Shown here piece after piece: positions 36,937-44,415 of a DNA stretch of 64,000 nt (positions within the stretch are counted from its first letter, which is position 1; each line of letters opens with the position of its first letter). The notes beneath the pieces were generated by a model that ran no database searches, was not told the DNA's origin, and saw only the letters and a list, made by a program, of their open reading frames with translations. The DNA lies in contig NZ_CP084472.1 in the NCBI RefSeq assembly GCF_020405225.1, positions 868,001 to 932,000 of the forward strand, written 5' to 3'. Position numbers and translations under genes: made by a program. The DNA is from Natrinema sp. DC36. Lineage in GTDB: Archaea; Halobacteriota; Halobacteria; Halobacteriales; Natrialbaceae.

Positions 36937-37788
36937 TCAGAACTGTTCCCGTCCCTCGTCCGTAATGACGCTCTCGAGCAACTCGACCGGCGTCGCGTCG
37001 TAGGCGGGGTTCTCCACGTCGAAGCCGTCGGCGGGTTCGGCCATGACCTCGCTGCCCGGCCGAAACTCGTTTTCGAAGACGAACCCTTCGCTGACGATCT
37101 TCGAGGCCGAGCCGAGGACGGTCACCGGCACGTCCAGTCGGGCTGCCGTCGACGCGATCGGGAAGGTGCCGACGCGATTGTAGAGCGTCTCGTCGACGAT
37201 GCAGTCCATGCCGACGATGACCCGGTCGCACTCCTCGAGGTAGATCCCGTGGGCGCTGTCGGTGAGAAGCGTCGTTTCAACGCGGTCCATCTCGGCGAGC
37301 GTCCGTGCGGTCTTGCGTCCGAGATAGCGCGGTCGGGCCTCGGTGACGTAGACCTCGAACGTCTTACCGGCCGCGGTCGCCTGCTCGAGGGCCTGGATCA
37401 CCGTCGAAGAGTAGTCGTGTGTCAGCAGCGTCGCGCCGTCCGGGAGGTGATCGACGGCGTTTTCGGCGGCCAGCCGCTTGCCGGACTCGATCCGCGAGAC
37501 GACCTCGTCGATCTTCTCGCTCGTGAGTCGGTGAGCGTCCTCGACGCTGTCGGGCTCGGCGTCGGCCACGTCGTCGACGACCTCCCGGACGGCGTTTTGT
37601 AACGAGGCGTGCGAAGGGTTCGCCCGTCGCAACACGGAGCCGTTTCGCTCGAGCGCGCGGACGTACTCCTCGACGGTCGCGAACTCGCGCTCGACAAGCT
37701 CCTCGAGGGCCTTGGCCGCGCGGACAGCGACCACCGAGGAGCTGTGCGTCTGCATCTCCCGAATTTCCTCGGCCGTCTCGTCGATCAT
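36937..37788 (-). CDS. eIF2B-alpha/ribose-1,5-bisphosphate isomerase-like protein
   Basis: The 283-residue product has the eIF2B alpha/beta/delta fold: an N-terminal helical domain, T-L-L-T-H-D-Y-S-S-T-V, F-E-V-Y-V-T-E-A-R-P-R-Y-L-G-R, V-I-V-G-M-D-C-I-V-D-E-T-L-Y-N-R-V-G-T and S-E-G-F-V-F-E-N. In Thermococcus ribose-1,5-bisphosphate isomerase a Cys lies in the T-H-C motif; here that position is Asp (T-H-D-Y-S), as in eIF2B-type proteins (T-H-x-Y-S). The acidic Asp of the second motif is kept. This argues for a regulatory or altered-substrate protein rather than a standard isomerase. Start at 37788. Confidence 0.82.
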   Translation of the reverse strand: MIDETAEEIREMQTHSSSVVAVRAAKALEELVEREFATVEEYVRALERNGSVLRRANPSHASLQNAVREVVDDVADAEPDSVEDAHRLTSEKIDEVVSRIESGKRLAAENAVDHLPDGATLLTHDYSSTVIQALEQATAAGKTFEVYVTEARPRYLGRKTARTLAEMDRVETTLLTDSAHGIYLEECDRVIVGMDCIVDETLYNRVGTFPIASTAARLDVPVTVLGSASKIVSEGFVFENEFRPGSEVMAEPADGFDVENPAYDATPVELLESVITDEGREQF

Positions 37789-37869
37789 ACCTACACGGTT
37801 TCCCGTCAGCGCAAAAGGTGTTCCGGGTGCCCGCAACCGTCCCGTCGCCGGTCGTTCGAAGGTGCGCCG

Positions 37870-38193
37870 TCACGCGGTCTCGTCGAACTCGAAAATCCGC
37901 TGAAGTTCGTCCTCGATTCGGTCGACGAACGCCTCGAGGACGGGCTCGAACTGTTCGTGGTCGGCCACCGCGCCGACACGAGCCGCCGGCTCGGCCGGGA
38001 GTTCGACGCGGAACTCGCCATTACCTTCGTAGAAGGGTTCGCTCTCGCTCAGCACCTGCCGGTCGATGGCACGAAGTACCGCCGAGTCATACTGGCCGTG
38101 TAACTGCTGGTAGGCCGCGGAGTACGCCTCCTCGAGTTCCTCGAAGTAGTGAACGTACTTCTCCTCGAACTTTTCGGGGTCGAACTCGGTCAT
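37870..38193 (-). CDS. DUF5783-type conserved haloarchaeal protein
   Basis: The 107-residue acidic helical protein begins M-T-E-F-D-P-E-K-F-E-E-K-Y-V-H-Y-F-E-E-L-E-E-A-Y and has Q-V-L-S-E-S-E-P-F-Y-E-G and an F-V-D-R-I-E-D-E-L-Q-R helix near the end. It matches a small haloarchaeal family without a known role. It is 81 nt upstream of the eIF2B-like gene on the same strand and could share its transcript. The ATG at 38193 begins the conserved part. Confidence 0.75.
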   Translation of the reverse strand: MTEFDPEKFEEKYVHYFEELEEAYSAAYQQLHGQYDSAVLRAIDRQVLSESEPFYEGNGEFRVELPAEPAARVGAVADHEQFEPVLEAFVDRIEDELQRIFEFDETA

Positions 38194-38321
38194 AGCCGTC
38201 CGTGCGGACGCTATCGGGTAAACGGTTCGGGACTCCATACCGGGATCGGCCCTCCGGCCAAGCACCCGAACGTCCCACCGATGCCCGCAGGCTTACGTCC
38301 TCGAGGCCCCTAGAGCCGCCG

Positions 38322-38645
38322 ATGACCGTCACCGTCCGGTACACCTGTCCCCACTGCAACGCCGTGGTCAGCCTCGAGCGGCCGCCGGATCTGGCGGACC
38401 GATCGGTCACGACGGTCCGCCAGCCGGGCTGGGAGTACGCGAGCCCGGACGATCCCGACCGGGAGTCGGCCGATGGGATCGAAATGCTCTGTGGCGAGGA
38501 CGGTCCCGTTACCGACCCCGAGGGAGAGCCCGTCGAGGGCTGTGGTCGTCCGTTCTACCTCAACTTCGTGCGCTACGAGCAGGGCGTGGAACTCGAGCCC
38601 GATCCGCCGACCTACGGCGGGCCGCGGTTCGACTTCAACGCGTAG
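38322..38645 (+). CDS. Small zinc-finger-like protein (CPxC)
   Basis: The 107-residue acidic protein has C-P-H-C near residue 9-12 after M-T-V-T-V-R-Y-T, a lone Cys in M-L-C-G-E-D, another in E-G-C-G-R-P-F-Y and the motif Y-L-N-F-V-R-Y-E-Q-G. The four Cys (CxxC plus two distant) suggest a zinc-binding site. I do not recognise a named family. The Met at 38322 gives a sensible N-terminus; the frame to 38202 upstream is not conserved in character. Confidence 0.72.
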   Translation: MTVTVRYTCPHCNAVVSLERPPDLADRSVTTVRQPGWEYASPDDPDRESADGIEMLCGEDGPVTDPEGEPVEGCGRPFYLNFVRYEQGVELEPDPPTYGGPRFDFNA

Positions 38646-38987
38646 TAACGGTGATATCTGCGGCGGTTCGAGTGTAAGCGATGCACCCGCGAGCGACCAG
38701 CGGGAGCGAGCGGCCGCTTCGGCCTCTTTGCGAACGAACTGAGCAAAGGTCAGCGAGAGCTTCGCTCTCGCCAGACAGATTTTTGCAAGCGGTTCGAGCG
38801 AACGAAGTCGTTCGAAAGGCGCAAAGCACCTTTCGTGATGACGAGAGAGCTCCGCTCTCTCGAACCATGAGCGAGGTCGTTCGAAACCGACGGTTTCGCT
38901 TGATGCGAGAAATCTCCGATTTCTCAGCAACCCGCAGCAAAAAGGTGGGAACACAACCCTTTTCGACGCCGGGAAGTACCTAGTGGC
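38646..38987. repeat. Array of six short hairpins with tiny loops
   Basis: Between two plus-strand genes lie successive perfect or near-perfect inverted repeats: 38753-38771 (8-bp arms, loop ttc), 38799-38814 (7-bp arms, loop ag), 38813-38835 (about 7-bp arms plus inner gc/gc, loop aaa), 38842-38862 (9-bp arms, loop tcc), 38882-38898 (8-bp arms, one-base loop), 38907-38925 (8-bp arms, loop tcc). Each would form a compact hairpin in RNA or cruciform DNA. The region reads open on both strands because it is symmetric, but I accept no gene. TATA-like signals are not clear. Confidence 0.8.
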
Positions 38988-40064
38988 ATGGACGAAGCCG
39001 CCGTTCGCGACCGCCTCCGGACGGTCGAAGATCCGGAACTCGGCGACGATATCGTGTCGCTCGGGCTGGTCAACGACATCACCGTCGACGGCGATCAGGT
39101 CGCCATCGATCTCGCACTGGGCGCCCCCTACTCACCGAGCGAGAGCGACATCGCTGCCGATGTCCGCGAGGTGCTCACCGCCGAGGGCCTCGAGGCGGAC
39201 CTCACCGCGAGCGTGCCCGATCGCGACGACCTCACCAGCGAGGAACAGGTACTGCCGAACGTCAAAAACGTCATCGCCGTCGCCTCCGGGAAAGGTGGCG
39301 TCGGCAAGTCGACCGTCGCGGTCAACCTCGCCGCCGGCCTCTCACAGCTCGGTGCCCGGGTCGGCCTCTTCGACGCCGACGTCTACGGGCCAAATGTGCC
39401 GCGGATGGTCGACGCAGACGAGCCGCCGATGGCCACCGAGGACGAGACCCTCGTTCCGCCCGAGAAGTACGGCGTGAAGCTGATGAGCATGGCCTTCCTC
39501 ACCGGCGAGGACGACCCCGTTATCTGGCGCGGTCCGATGGTCCACAAGGTCATCACCCAGTTGACGGAGGACGTGGAGTGGGGTCACCTCGACTACCTCG
39601 TCGTCGACCTCCCGCCGGGCACCGGCGACACCCAGCTGACGATGCTCCAGACCATGCCCGTCACCGGCGCGGTCATCGTCACGACCCCGCAGGACGTGGC
39701 GCTGGACGACGCCCGGAAGGGCCTCGAGATGTTCGCCAAACACGACACCGTCGTGCTCGGCATCGCCGAGAACATGTCGACGTTCGCCTGCCCCGACTGC
39801 GGCGGCGAACACGATATCTTCGGCTCCGGCGGCGGCGAGGCGTTCGCCGAGGAACACGAGCTCCCCTTCCTGGGTTCGATCCCGCTCGATCCGGCCGTCC
39901 GCGAAGGCGGTGACGGCGGGAAGCCGACGGTCCTGAAAGACGGCGACGAGACCAGCGACGCCCTGCGGACGATTACCGAGAACGTCGCCAACAACACTGG
40001 GATCGTTCACCGGCAGGCCATCTCCCAGAGCCGACGCAACGAGGCAGCCTCTCCGGATCGATGA
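38988..40064 (+). CDS. mrp: Mrp/ApbC (NBP35-type) Fe-S cluster carrier ATPase
   Basis: The 358-residue product has a DUF59/MIP18 N-terminal domain (1-80; V-E-D-P-E-L-G-D-D-I-V-S-L-G-L-V) and a deviant Walker A G-K-G-G-V-G-K-S (101-108). Conserved G-L-F-D-A-D-V-Y-G-P-N-V-P, L-V-V-D-L-P-P-G-T-G-D and C-P-D-C-G-G-E-H-D-I-F-G follow; the CxxC holds a bridging 4Fe-4S cluster in homologues. It delivers Fe-S clusters to apoproteins. Its TGA overlaps the start of the next small gene (ATGA at 40061). Confidence 0.95.
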   Translation: MDEAAVRDRLRTVEDPELGDDIVSLGLVNDITVDGDQVAIDLALGAPYSPSESDIAADVREVLTAEGLEADLTASVPDRDDLTSEEQVLPNVKNVIAVASGKGGVGKSTVAVNLAAGLSQLGARVGLFDADVYGPNVPRMVDADEPPMATEDETLVPPEKYGVKLMSMAFLTGEDDPVIWRGPMVHKVITQLTEDVEWGHLDYLVVDLPPGTGDTQLTMLQTMPVTGAVIVTTPQDVALDDARKGLEMFAKHDTVVLGIAENMSTFACPDCGGEHDIFGSGGGEAFAEEHELPFLGSIPLDPAVREGGDGGKPTVLKDGDETSDALRTITENVANNTGIVHRQAISQSRRNEAASPDR

Positions 40065-40351
40065 CAGCCGGCGGTGACGACGGGAGTAGGGAGAAGACTG
40101 CCGCTGGCGACGAGAGTGAGGTGGACACTGCCGCTGCCAACGAGTTCGATCCCGATCCCGAGCGCGTCGAGTTCCTCCGCGAAGTCGCCGACGACGTTCG
40201 CGGCGACACGAGCGAGCGCAAACAGCTCGCTAACATCCTCTATCGAACCAGCGATCTCTACGACGAGGGCGAGGAAACATCTCCCGAGGAGATCGTCCGC
40301 AACGTGAAGTTCATCCTTGAGGTCACCGAGCGAGGCGGTCTCGAGCGCTGA
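40061..40351 (+). CDS. Small acidic protein downstream of mrp
   Basis: The 96-residue acidic protein has a variable N-terminal third (D-D-G-S-R-E-K-T-A-A-G) and a conserved-looking end: D-P-D-P-E-R-V-E-F-L-R-E-V-A-D-D-V, S-E-R-K-Q-L-A-N-I-L-Y-R and P-E-E-I-V-R-N-V-K-F-I-L-E. It starts by ATGA overlap with mrp and is surely co-translated. It may be an accessory of the Mrp carrier, which I infer only from coupling. No family is recognised. Confidence 0.75.
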   Translation: MTAGGDDGSREKTAAGDESEVDTAAANEFDPDPERVEFLREVADDVRGDTSERKQLANILYRTSDLYDEGEETSPEEIVRNVKFILEVTERGGLER

Positions 40352-40662
40352 TCTCGTCTCGAGTGCTGTGAGTGAACCGACGTCTTCTCGGAGTGTCGAG
40401 CGCGCCCCGAGTCGATCGTCGGAGTGACTCGCTCGAGACCCCTCTTCGGCCAGTACCGACCAGCGAGGGTTGTCCCTGTTCCCGTGATGAGATGTGGACG
40501 TAAAACCACGAGACATCGCCGCGCCGATACCCCACGCCCCTCTGTGGCATCAAATGTCTTCTAAAACCATTTAGGGGTGTTGCTTATTCGTCTGGCTGCT
40601 GTCCGTCCGACTAGGAAACAGTGGCGGGGCATCGGTTCGCCTCGGTACTGGTACCATACTCT
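40352..40662. other. Intergenic region before the coiled-coil gene
   Basis: The 311-nt spacer holds no gene. Near 40559-40578 a T/A-rich patch (ctaaaaccatttaggggtg) might include a promoter, but it is about 90 nt before the ATG at 40663, so a leader would be present. Confidence 0.45.
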
Positions 40663-41667
40663 ATGACAGACACGACATCACCCATCGAAAGCACGTTCGA
40701 GATGCAGCGCCAGTCGATCAAACGGAGTCAGCAGCTGTTCCAGCAGGGACTCGAGTTCCAGGAGAACGCCGCGGAAGCGTTCCTGCAGAACAGCATGGCG
40801 ATGCAACGAAGCGTCCAGCGTCAGGGAACCGAACTCGCTCGGCAGCTCTTCGACGCGCAACTCGAGGCGATGGAGTCGGCCCTCGACGAGAACGGGTACG
40901 ACATCCGATCGACTATCGACGAGGAATTCGAAGAGGGAACGGAACAGACCCAACAGCTGCTCAACGAGGGATTCGAGCAGGGGACGAAAATGTTCCAGCA
41001 ACTGCTGCACGCACAGTTCGACGCGCTGGAATCAGCGCTGGAGGCAAACGGGGGAGATATCCGATCGACCGTCGATCGGCAGTTCGACGAGTTTGAGCAG
41101 AGTCAGGACGACATCTGGGACGAGTTCGAGACGAAGTTCCTCCACACGGTCGAAGATCTCACCGACCAGCAACGGCGGGTGCTCGCGGGGTCGATCGACT
41201 CGGTCATCGACGCCCAAGAGGAGACGGAACAGCAGACGATCGAGGTCGTCGGCCGGGCCGAGGAAACCGTCGGAACCGTCCAGCGCCAGACCGAAGAGGT
41301 TGCCGAAACCATCCAGCAGGAGACCGAAGCCACCATGCGGACGGCTCAGGAAGAGGCCGAATCGGTCGCCGAGACGACCCGAAAGAGCGCCGAAGCCACT
41401 ATCGATGAAGCCGCAACGACCGAAGATCTAGCAGTCGATACCACCGACGCGATCGAAACCGCGTCCGAGCAGGGAGAAGGCGCTGCGGAGCAGAACCTGC
41501 AAGCCATCGACGGCGTCGGCCAGACCTACGCCGATCGGCTCGCCGAAGCGGGCATCGAAACCCTCGCGGACCTCGCCAGAACGGAAGCGAACACCGTCGC
41601 GGAGGCCGCAGAGATCTCGCAGGCCCGTGCAGCTGAGTGGATTCAAGCCGCCCAGTCTCACGCATAA
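40663..41667 (+). CDS. Duplicated coiled-coil protein with C-terminal HhH domain (phasin-like)
   Basis: The 334-residue Gln/Glu-rich protein is almost wholly helical. Two similar units of roughly 75 residues occur in residues about 60-185: L-F-D-A-Q-L-E-A-M-E-S-A-L-D-E-N-G and Q-F-D-A-L-E-S-A-L-E-A-N-G-G, each followed by D-I-R-S-T. A long Glu/Thr-rich coil (about 190-285) leads to a helix-hairpin-helix domain near 290-330 (L-Q-A-I-D-G-V-G-Q-T-Y-A-D-R-L-A). The amphipathic coil resembles granule-associated phasins, while HhH domains usually bind DNA. Function is uncertain. The Met at 40663 follows a possible longer frame from 40621. Confidence 0.75.
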   Translation: MTDTTSPIESTFEMQRQSIKRSQQLFQQGLEFQENAAEAFLQNSMAMQRSVQRQGTELARQLFDAQLEAMESALDENGYDIRSTIDEEFEEGTEQTQQLLNEGFEQGTKMFQQLLHAQFDALESALEANGGDIRSTVDRQFDEFEQSQDDIWDEFETKFLHTVEDLTDQQRRVLAGSIDSVIDAQEETEQQTIEVVGRAEETVGTVQRQTEEVAETIQQETEATMRTAQEEAESVAETTRKSAEATIDEAATTEDLAVDTTDAIETASEQGEGAAEQNLQAIDGVGQTYADRLAEAGIETLADLARTEANTVAEAAEISQARAAEWIQAAQSHA

Positions 41668-41816
41668 TCGACCGTCGAATCGCACCGGATAGCGGGAATC
41701 CGCAACCGACAGTTCGGTTACTGCGGTCCGTTTTGCCGGCGCGGAGCCGTCCCCGGCGGAGACGAGTATCGCCCGTCGATTTCGTCCCCGCGTGACGCCC
41801 CCAAGCTAGACGCGTC

Positions 41817-41826
41817 GCTTTTAGTT
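41817..41826 (+). promoter_or_regulatory. TATA-like box for the UDG gene
   Basis: gcttttagtt is centred about 25 nt before the GTG at 41847, which is the leaderless spacing and favours that GTG over the ATG at 41886. Confidence 0.45.
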
Positions 41827-41846
41827 GTCGCTTCCGAAACGGGAGT

Positions 41847-42488
41847 GTGGACGCGAATCAACGGTCTCGAGCGAACCCGTACGGCATGGACGAGGAGTGT
41901 CGGAACTGTCCGGCGCTCTGTGAGACGCGCACGCAGATCGTCCACGGCTACGGCGACGTCGGCGCTGACTTCCTCTTCGTTGGGGAGCGACCGACAGCGT
42001 ACGCGGACGAAGTGGGCGTTCCGTTCGCCGGCGAGGGCGGCAGCAACGGTGACGGCGGGCTGCGACGGATGCTCGAGCGCCTCGGACTATGTGCCATCGA
42101 CTCGCCCGCAGACGAACCCGGACTCGAGAACGTCTATCTGACGAACCTGACTCGCTGTCGCGACCCCGATCGTCGGCCGACCGACGAGGAAATCGGCAAC
42201 TGTGAGCCCTATCTCAACGCGGAAATTCGGATGATCAACCCGGAAATACTCATCCCCGTCGGCGAGCGCGCGCTGGCGGAACTCGGGGTGGAGTACACGA
42301 CGACCCCGGCCGACGAACTCGCCCTCCCCGACGATCACGCGACGCGGATTCGCGGTCGCGGCTTCGAACTCGTCCCGATGATCGAGCCCCAGGAGCAGAC
42401 CGACGAGCAGACGCAGGCGTGGCTCGAGGCCTTCGCGTCGCTGATGGCCTCGGACTATCGGCAGACGAAAGGGCGGCAGGGACGCTAG
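41847..42488 (+). CDS. Uracil-DNA glycosylase family protein (family 4-like)
   Basis: The 213-residue product (GTG start) has C-R-N-C and a later Cys (A-L-C-E-T-R) near the N-terminus, V-G-E-R-P-T-A-Y with the G-V-P-F-A-G-E-G loop, V-Y-L-T-N-L-T-R-C-R-D-P and C-E-P-Y-L. The Cys set matches the 4Fe-4S ligands of family 4/5 UDGs. The family's G-E-x-P-G active-site loop is modified (GERPTAYADE), so activity on uracil is likely but not certain. It acts in base-excision repair. Confidence 0.85.
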   Translation: MDANQRSRANPYGMDEECRNCPALCETRTQIVHGYGDVGADFLFVGERPTAYADEVGVPFAGEGGSNGDGGLRRMLERLGLCAIDSPADEPGLENVYLTNLTRCRDPDRRPTDEEIGNCEPYLNAEIRMINPEILIPVGERALAELGVEYTTTPADELALPDDHATRIRGRGFELVPMIEPQEQTDEQTQAWLEAFASLMASDYRQTKGRQGR

Positions 42489-42505
42489 GCGGGGAGAACG
42501 GGAGC

Positions 42506-42543
42506 GATACGGCAGGGTCAGAACGATACGGCGGGGCCAGAAC
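42506..42543. repeat. Two-copy 19-bp tandem repeat
   Basis: The units 42506-42524 and 42525-42543 share 17 of 19 bases (gatacggc-ggg-cagaac). It lies in the spacer after the UDG gene. It may be a chance slippage product. Confidence 0.6.
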
Positions 42544-42624
42544 GAGACGAGAGACGAGAGAAACGGCCCGGCGGGGGCGGCAGAAACGAGCCGAGAGCGA
42601 TGCTATCTGGGTTGACGGCGTTCG

Positions 42625-42843
42625 CTACCAGTACGGATTTTCGCGCCAGCGTCTCGAGCCGACGCCCAGGGCGATCAGTGTCCCCACGGCGATGACGCCG
42701 ACAACGAGCGCACCCATTGTCGGCACGAAGTACTGGCCGGTCGTGTCGGTCAGATAGCCGTTTCCGAACCCGACGATGCCGAGGACTGCCAGCGCCGCGA
42801 TTACGAGCGTCCCGAACAGTCCGGCGATCGATCGTTCGTCCAT
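42625..42843 (-). CDS. Small two-helix membrane protein
   Basis: The 72-residue protein has two hydrophobic helices (A-G-L-F-G-T-L-V-I-A-A-L-A-V-L and P-T-M-G-A-L-V-V-G-V-I-A-V-G) with a short loop N-G-Y-L-T-D-T-T-G-Q-Y-F and a basic C-terminus R-R-W-R-E-N-P-Y-W. The start at 42843 follows the hydrophilic M-D-E-R-S-I. It resembles small membrane proteins common in haloarchaea. Function unknown. Confidence 0.7.
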   Translation of the reverse strand: MDERSIAGLFGTLVIAALAVLGIVGFGNGYLTDTTGQYFVPTMGALVVGVIAVGTLIALGVGSRRWRENPYW

Positions 42844-42953
42844 ACCGGCTCGAAAACGCTCCGACACTATAATTCGTCTCCATTGCGGAGCCGACTCCGG
42901 ACGCGATCGACGGAAGCGCCGCGTTCAAGGACCGCGCGCTCGGAGTCCGACAC

Positions 42954-43694
42954 ATGATAGTCGTCGTCCCGGTCGATCCGCCGCGGGAGGGACTCGTCCT
43001 CTCGTCGCTCGTCGAGGAGTCGCCGCTCTCCGACGCCGAGGCAGTCTCGCTCTACGAGGCCGCCGTTGCCGACGTCTGCTGGAGCGTCACCTCGAGCGGC
43101 GGCGACCTCCTGGTCAACTACCGCGACGAAGCGACTCTGCCCGAGGCACACGCCGACGGTGACCCCGAAGCGGAGGTCCGAGCGCTCGCTCTCGATGCGC
43201 TCGGGGAGGACGCGGCGGTCCGGTTCGAACGACAGGTCGGCTCGAGCCGCTCGGCCCGGATCGGCAACACCGTCACGCACCTCCTCGAGCGCGAAGGGGT
43301 CCAGAGCGCGGGGGTGCTCGAGCCGACGGTGCCGCTGGTGGCCCGAACGGAGATCGACGGGGCGGCGATGTCCTTGCGCCGTCACGAGGTCGTGCTCGGG
43401 CCGTCCGATGAGGGCAGCACGTACTTCGCGGGCTTTTCGGAGCCGATCGACTTCGCCGACGCGTACGCGACGCCCGAACTGTCGACGCTGGCCCGACGCG
43501 CGGCCGACGGCGGGCTTAGCGTCGGTTTCGCCCCGATGCTTCCCACCGTCGCGACGGCTGCTGGGTTTCGGGCGACCGTTGCGGGGCTCGAGGCTCGGCG
43601 GGCCGCCGAGCGGCCGGGTGCAGAGGCGACGGCGACGCTCGTGGACGAACTCGGAATTCGAGTCGGGGAGGACGGCGGGCTCGAGCGCGAATAG
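42954..43694 (+). CDS. DUF2064-like (GT-A fold) conserved haloarchaeal protein
   Basis: The 246-residue product begins M-I-V-V-V-P-V-D-P-P-R-E-G-L-V and has S-L-Y-E-A-A-V-A-D-V, then H-E-V-V-L-G-P-S-D-E-G-S-T-Y-F-A-G-F. The last stretch corresponds in position to the G-P-x-x-D-G-G-Y motif of DUF2064/CofC-type nucleotidyltransferase-fold proteins. Catalytic residues are degenerate, so activity is doubtful. It lies 41 nt upstream of a tRNA-Ser gene on the same strand. Confidence 0.65.
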   Translation: MIVVVPVDPPREGLVLSSLVEESPLSDAEAVSLYEAAVADVCWSVTSSGGDLLVNYRDEATLPEAHADGDPEAEVRALALDALGEDAAVRFERQVGSSRSARIGNTVTHLLEREGVQSAGVLEPTVPLVARTEIDGAAMSLRRHEVVLGPSDEGSTYFAGFSEPIDFADAYATPELSTLARRAADGGLSVGFAPMLPTVATAAGFRATVAGLEARRAAERPGAEATATLVDELGIRVGEDGGLERE

Positions 43695-43735
43695 ACCGAC
43701 AACCCTTTTGGAACGTGCGGTAAAACGGAGAGCGA

Positions 43736-43819
43736 GGTGGGGTGGCAGAGCGGCCTAACGCGCCTGCCTTGAGAGCAGGTGGCCTCCAAGCCTCATGGGT
43801 TCAAATCCCATCCCCACCG
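43736..43819 (+). tRNA. trnS(UGA): tRNA-Ser (UGA anticodon)
   Basis: The acceptor stem ggtgggg pairs with ccccacc at 43812-43818, with discriminator G at 43819. The anticodon stem cctgc/gcagg frames loop cttgaga, giving anticodon TGA (Ser, codon UCA). A long variable arm (ggcctccaagcctc) is as expected for tRNA-Ser, and the T stem is atggg/cccat around ttcaaat. The CCA end is not encoded. The length is 84 nt. Confidence 0.95.
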
Positions 43820-43933
43820 TTTTCCGTGAGAGAATACGACGAACGTAGTGAGGAGTCTCTAGAGCGGAAAACGAAACGGTGGGATTTGAATCAGGGAGTG
43901 GAACGACCGTGGTTCAAATCCCATCCCCACCGT
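43798..43933. repeat. Duplicated tRNA-Ser 3' end (att-like scar)
   Basis: The last part of the tRNA plus one base (43798-43820, 23 bp) recurs exactly at 43911-43933. Between them at 43876-43891 lies an inverted partial copy (acggtgggatttgaat). Direct duplication of a tRNA 3' end is the standard footprint of tRNA-targeting site-specific integration. The copies are only 113 bp apart, so this is probably a scar or a partial excision product. Confidence 0.7.
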
Positions 43934-43975
43934 ACTCTATTGTTCTCGTCCCGAGTCTCGAATACCAGAGTCGAC

Positions 43976-44105
43976 TCAGTTGAGGATGAGCGGTCCCATC
44001 GGAGAGTCTGTTTGGCGAGGGTCGTGAGCCGCAGGATGCGCGAAGTAAACCGGAGAATCGGTCGGTTTGAGGTGGCGAACGCAGCACTGGCGACCCAGGG
44101 ATAAT
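43976..44105 (-). pseudogene. Inverted, frameshifted fragment of the membrane-protein gene
   Basis: Read on the minus strand, 44105-43976 translates to W-V-A-S-A-A-F-A then R-I-L-R-L-T-T-L-A-K-Q-T-L. This parallels the C-terminus of the protein at 44408-45403 (W-V-V-S-A-A-F-A, Y-I-L-R-L-A-T-L-A-K-Q-T-L). The last segment needs a one-base shift to align S-M-G-P-L with its counterpart. The match ends at the stop region (tga). It is therefore a decayed, inverted copy of about 130 bp of that gene's 3' end. Confidence 0.72.
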
Positions 44106-44217
44106 CTCGATCATGATTGCGATAGACGACGCACGAGCACACTGCTCGGTTCTCAATCATTACACGACGGGAAACACCTGTCAGCAGAGTCATCACCGTG
44201 AGAGCCGAAAACAACTC

Positions 44218-44415
44218 ATGGGTACCGAAACGCACCAGCAATGGGAATACAAGACACTCGAGCCGCCAAAGGGATTGACCAAGCGAGAGACGGTCGATCC
44301 AACTGACGAACTCAACCGCCTCGGTGCAGAGGGCTGGGAACTCGCAGAGACGATCAGCTACGACCGTGGCGGCACGAAACTACTGCTGTTCAAACGCCCA
44401 GTCTCTCATGAGTGA
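44218..44415 (+). CDS. DUF4177-like small protein
   Basis: The 65-residue protein starts M-G-T-E-T-H-Q-Q-W-E-Y-K-T-L-E, continues L-N-R-L-G-A-E-G-W-E-L-A-E-T and ends G-G-T-K-L-L-L-F-K-R-P, the DUF4177 pattern (W-E-Y-K ... L-G-x-x-G-W-E-L). The stop overlaps the following membrane-protein gene by 8 nt, so they are coupled. The frame is open to 44113 but the ATG at 44218 fits the family. The role is unknown. Confidence 0.82.
   Translation: MGTETHQQWEYKTLEPPKGLTKRETVDPTDELNRLGAEGWELAETISYDRGGTKLLLFKRPVSHE

Noticed and set aside
38753-38925. CRISPR array
   Set aside because: The repeats are hairpins with differing sequences, not identical direct repeats with uniform spacers, and no cas gene is in the window.
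38681-38983. Plus-strand ORF (and its minus-strand twin) over the hairpin array
   Set aside because: Both strands are open only because the array is made of inverted repeats. Composition is not acidic, and no promoter is clear.
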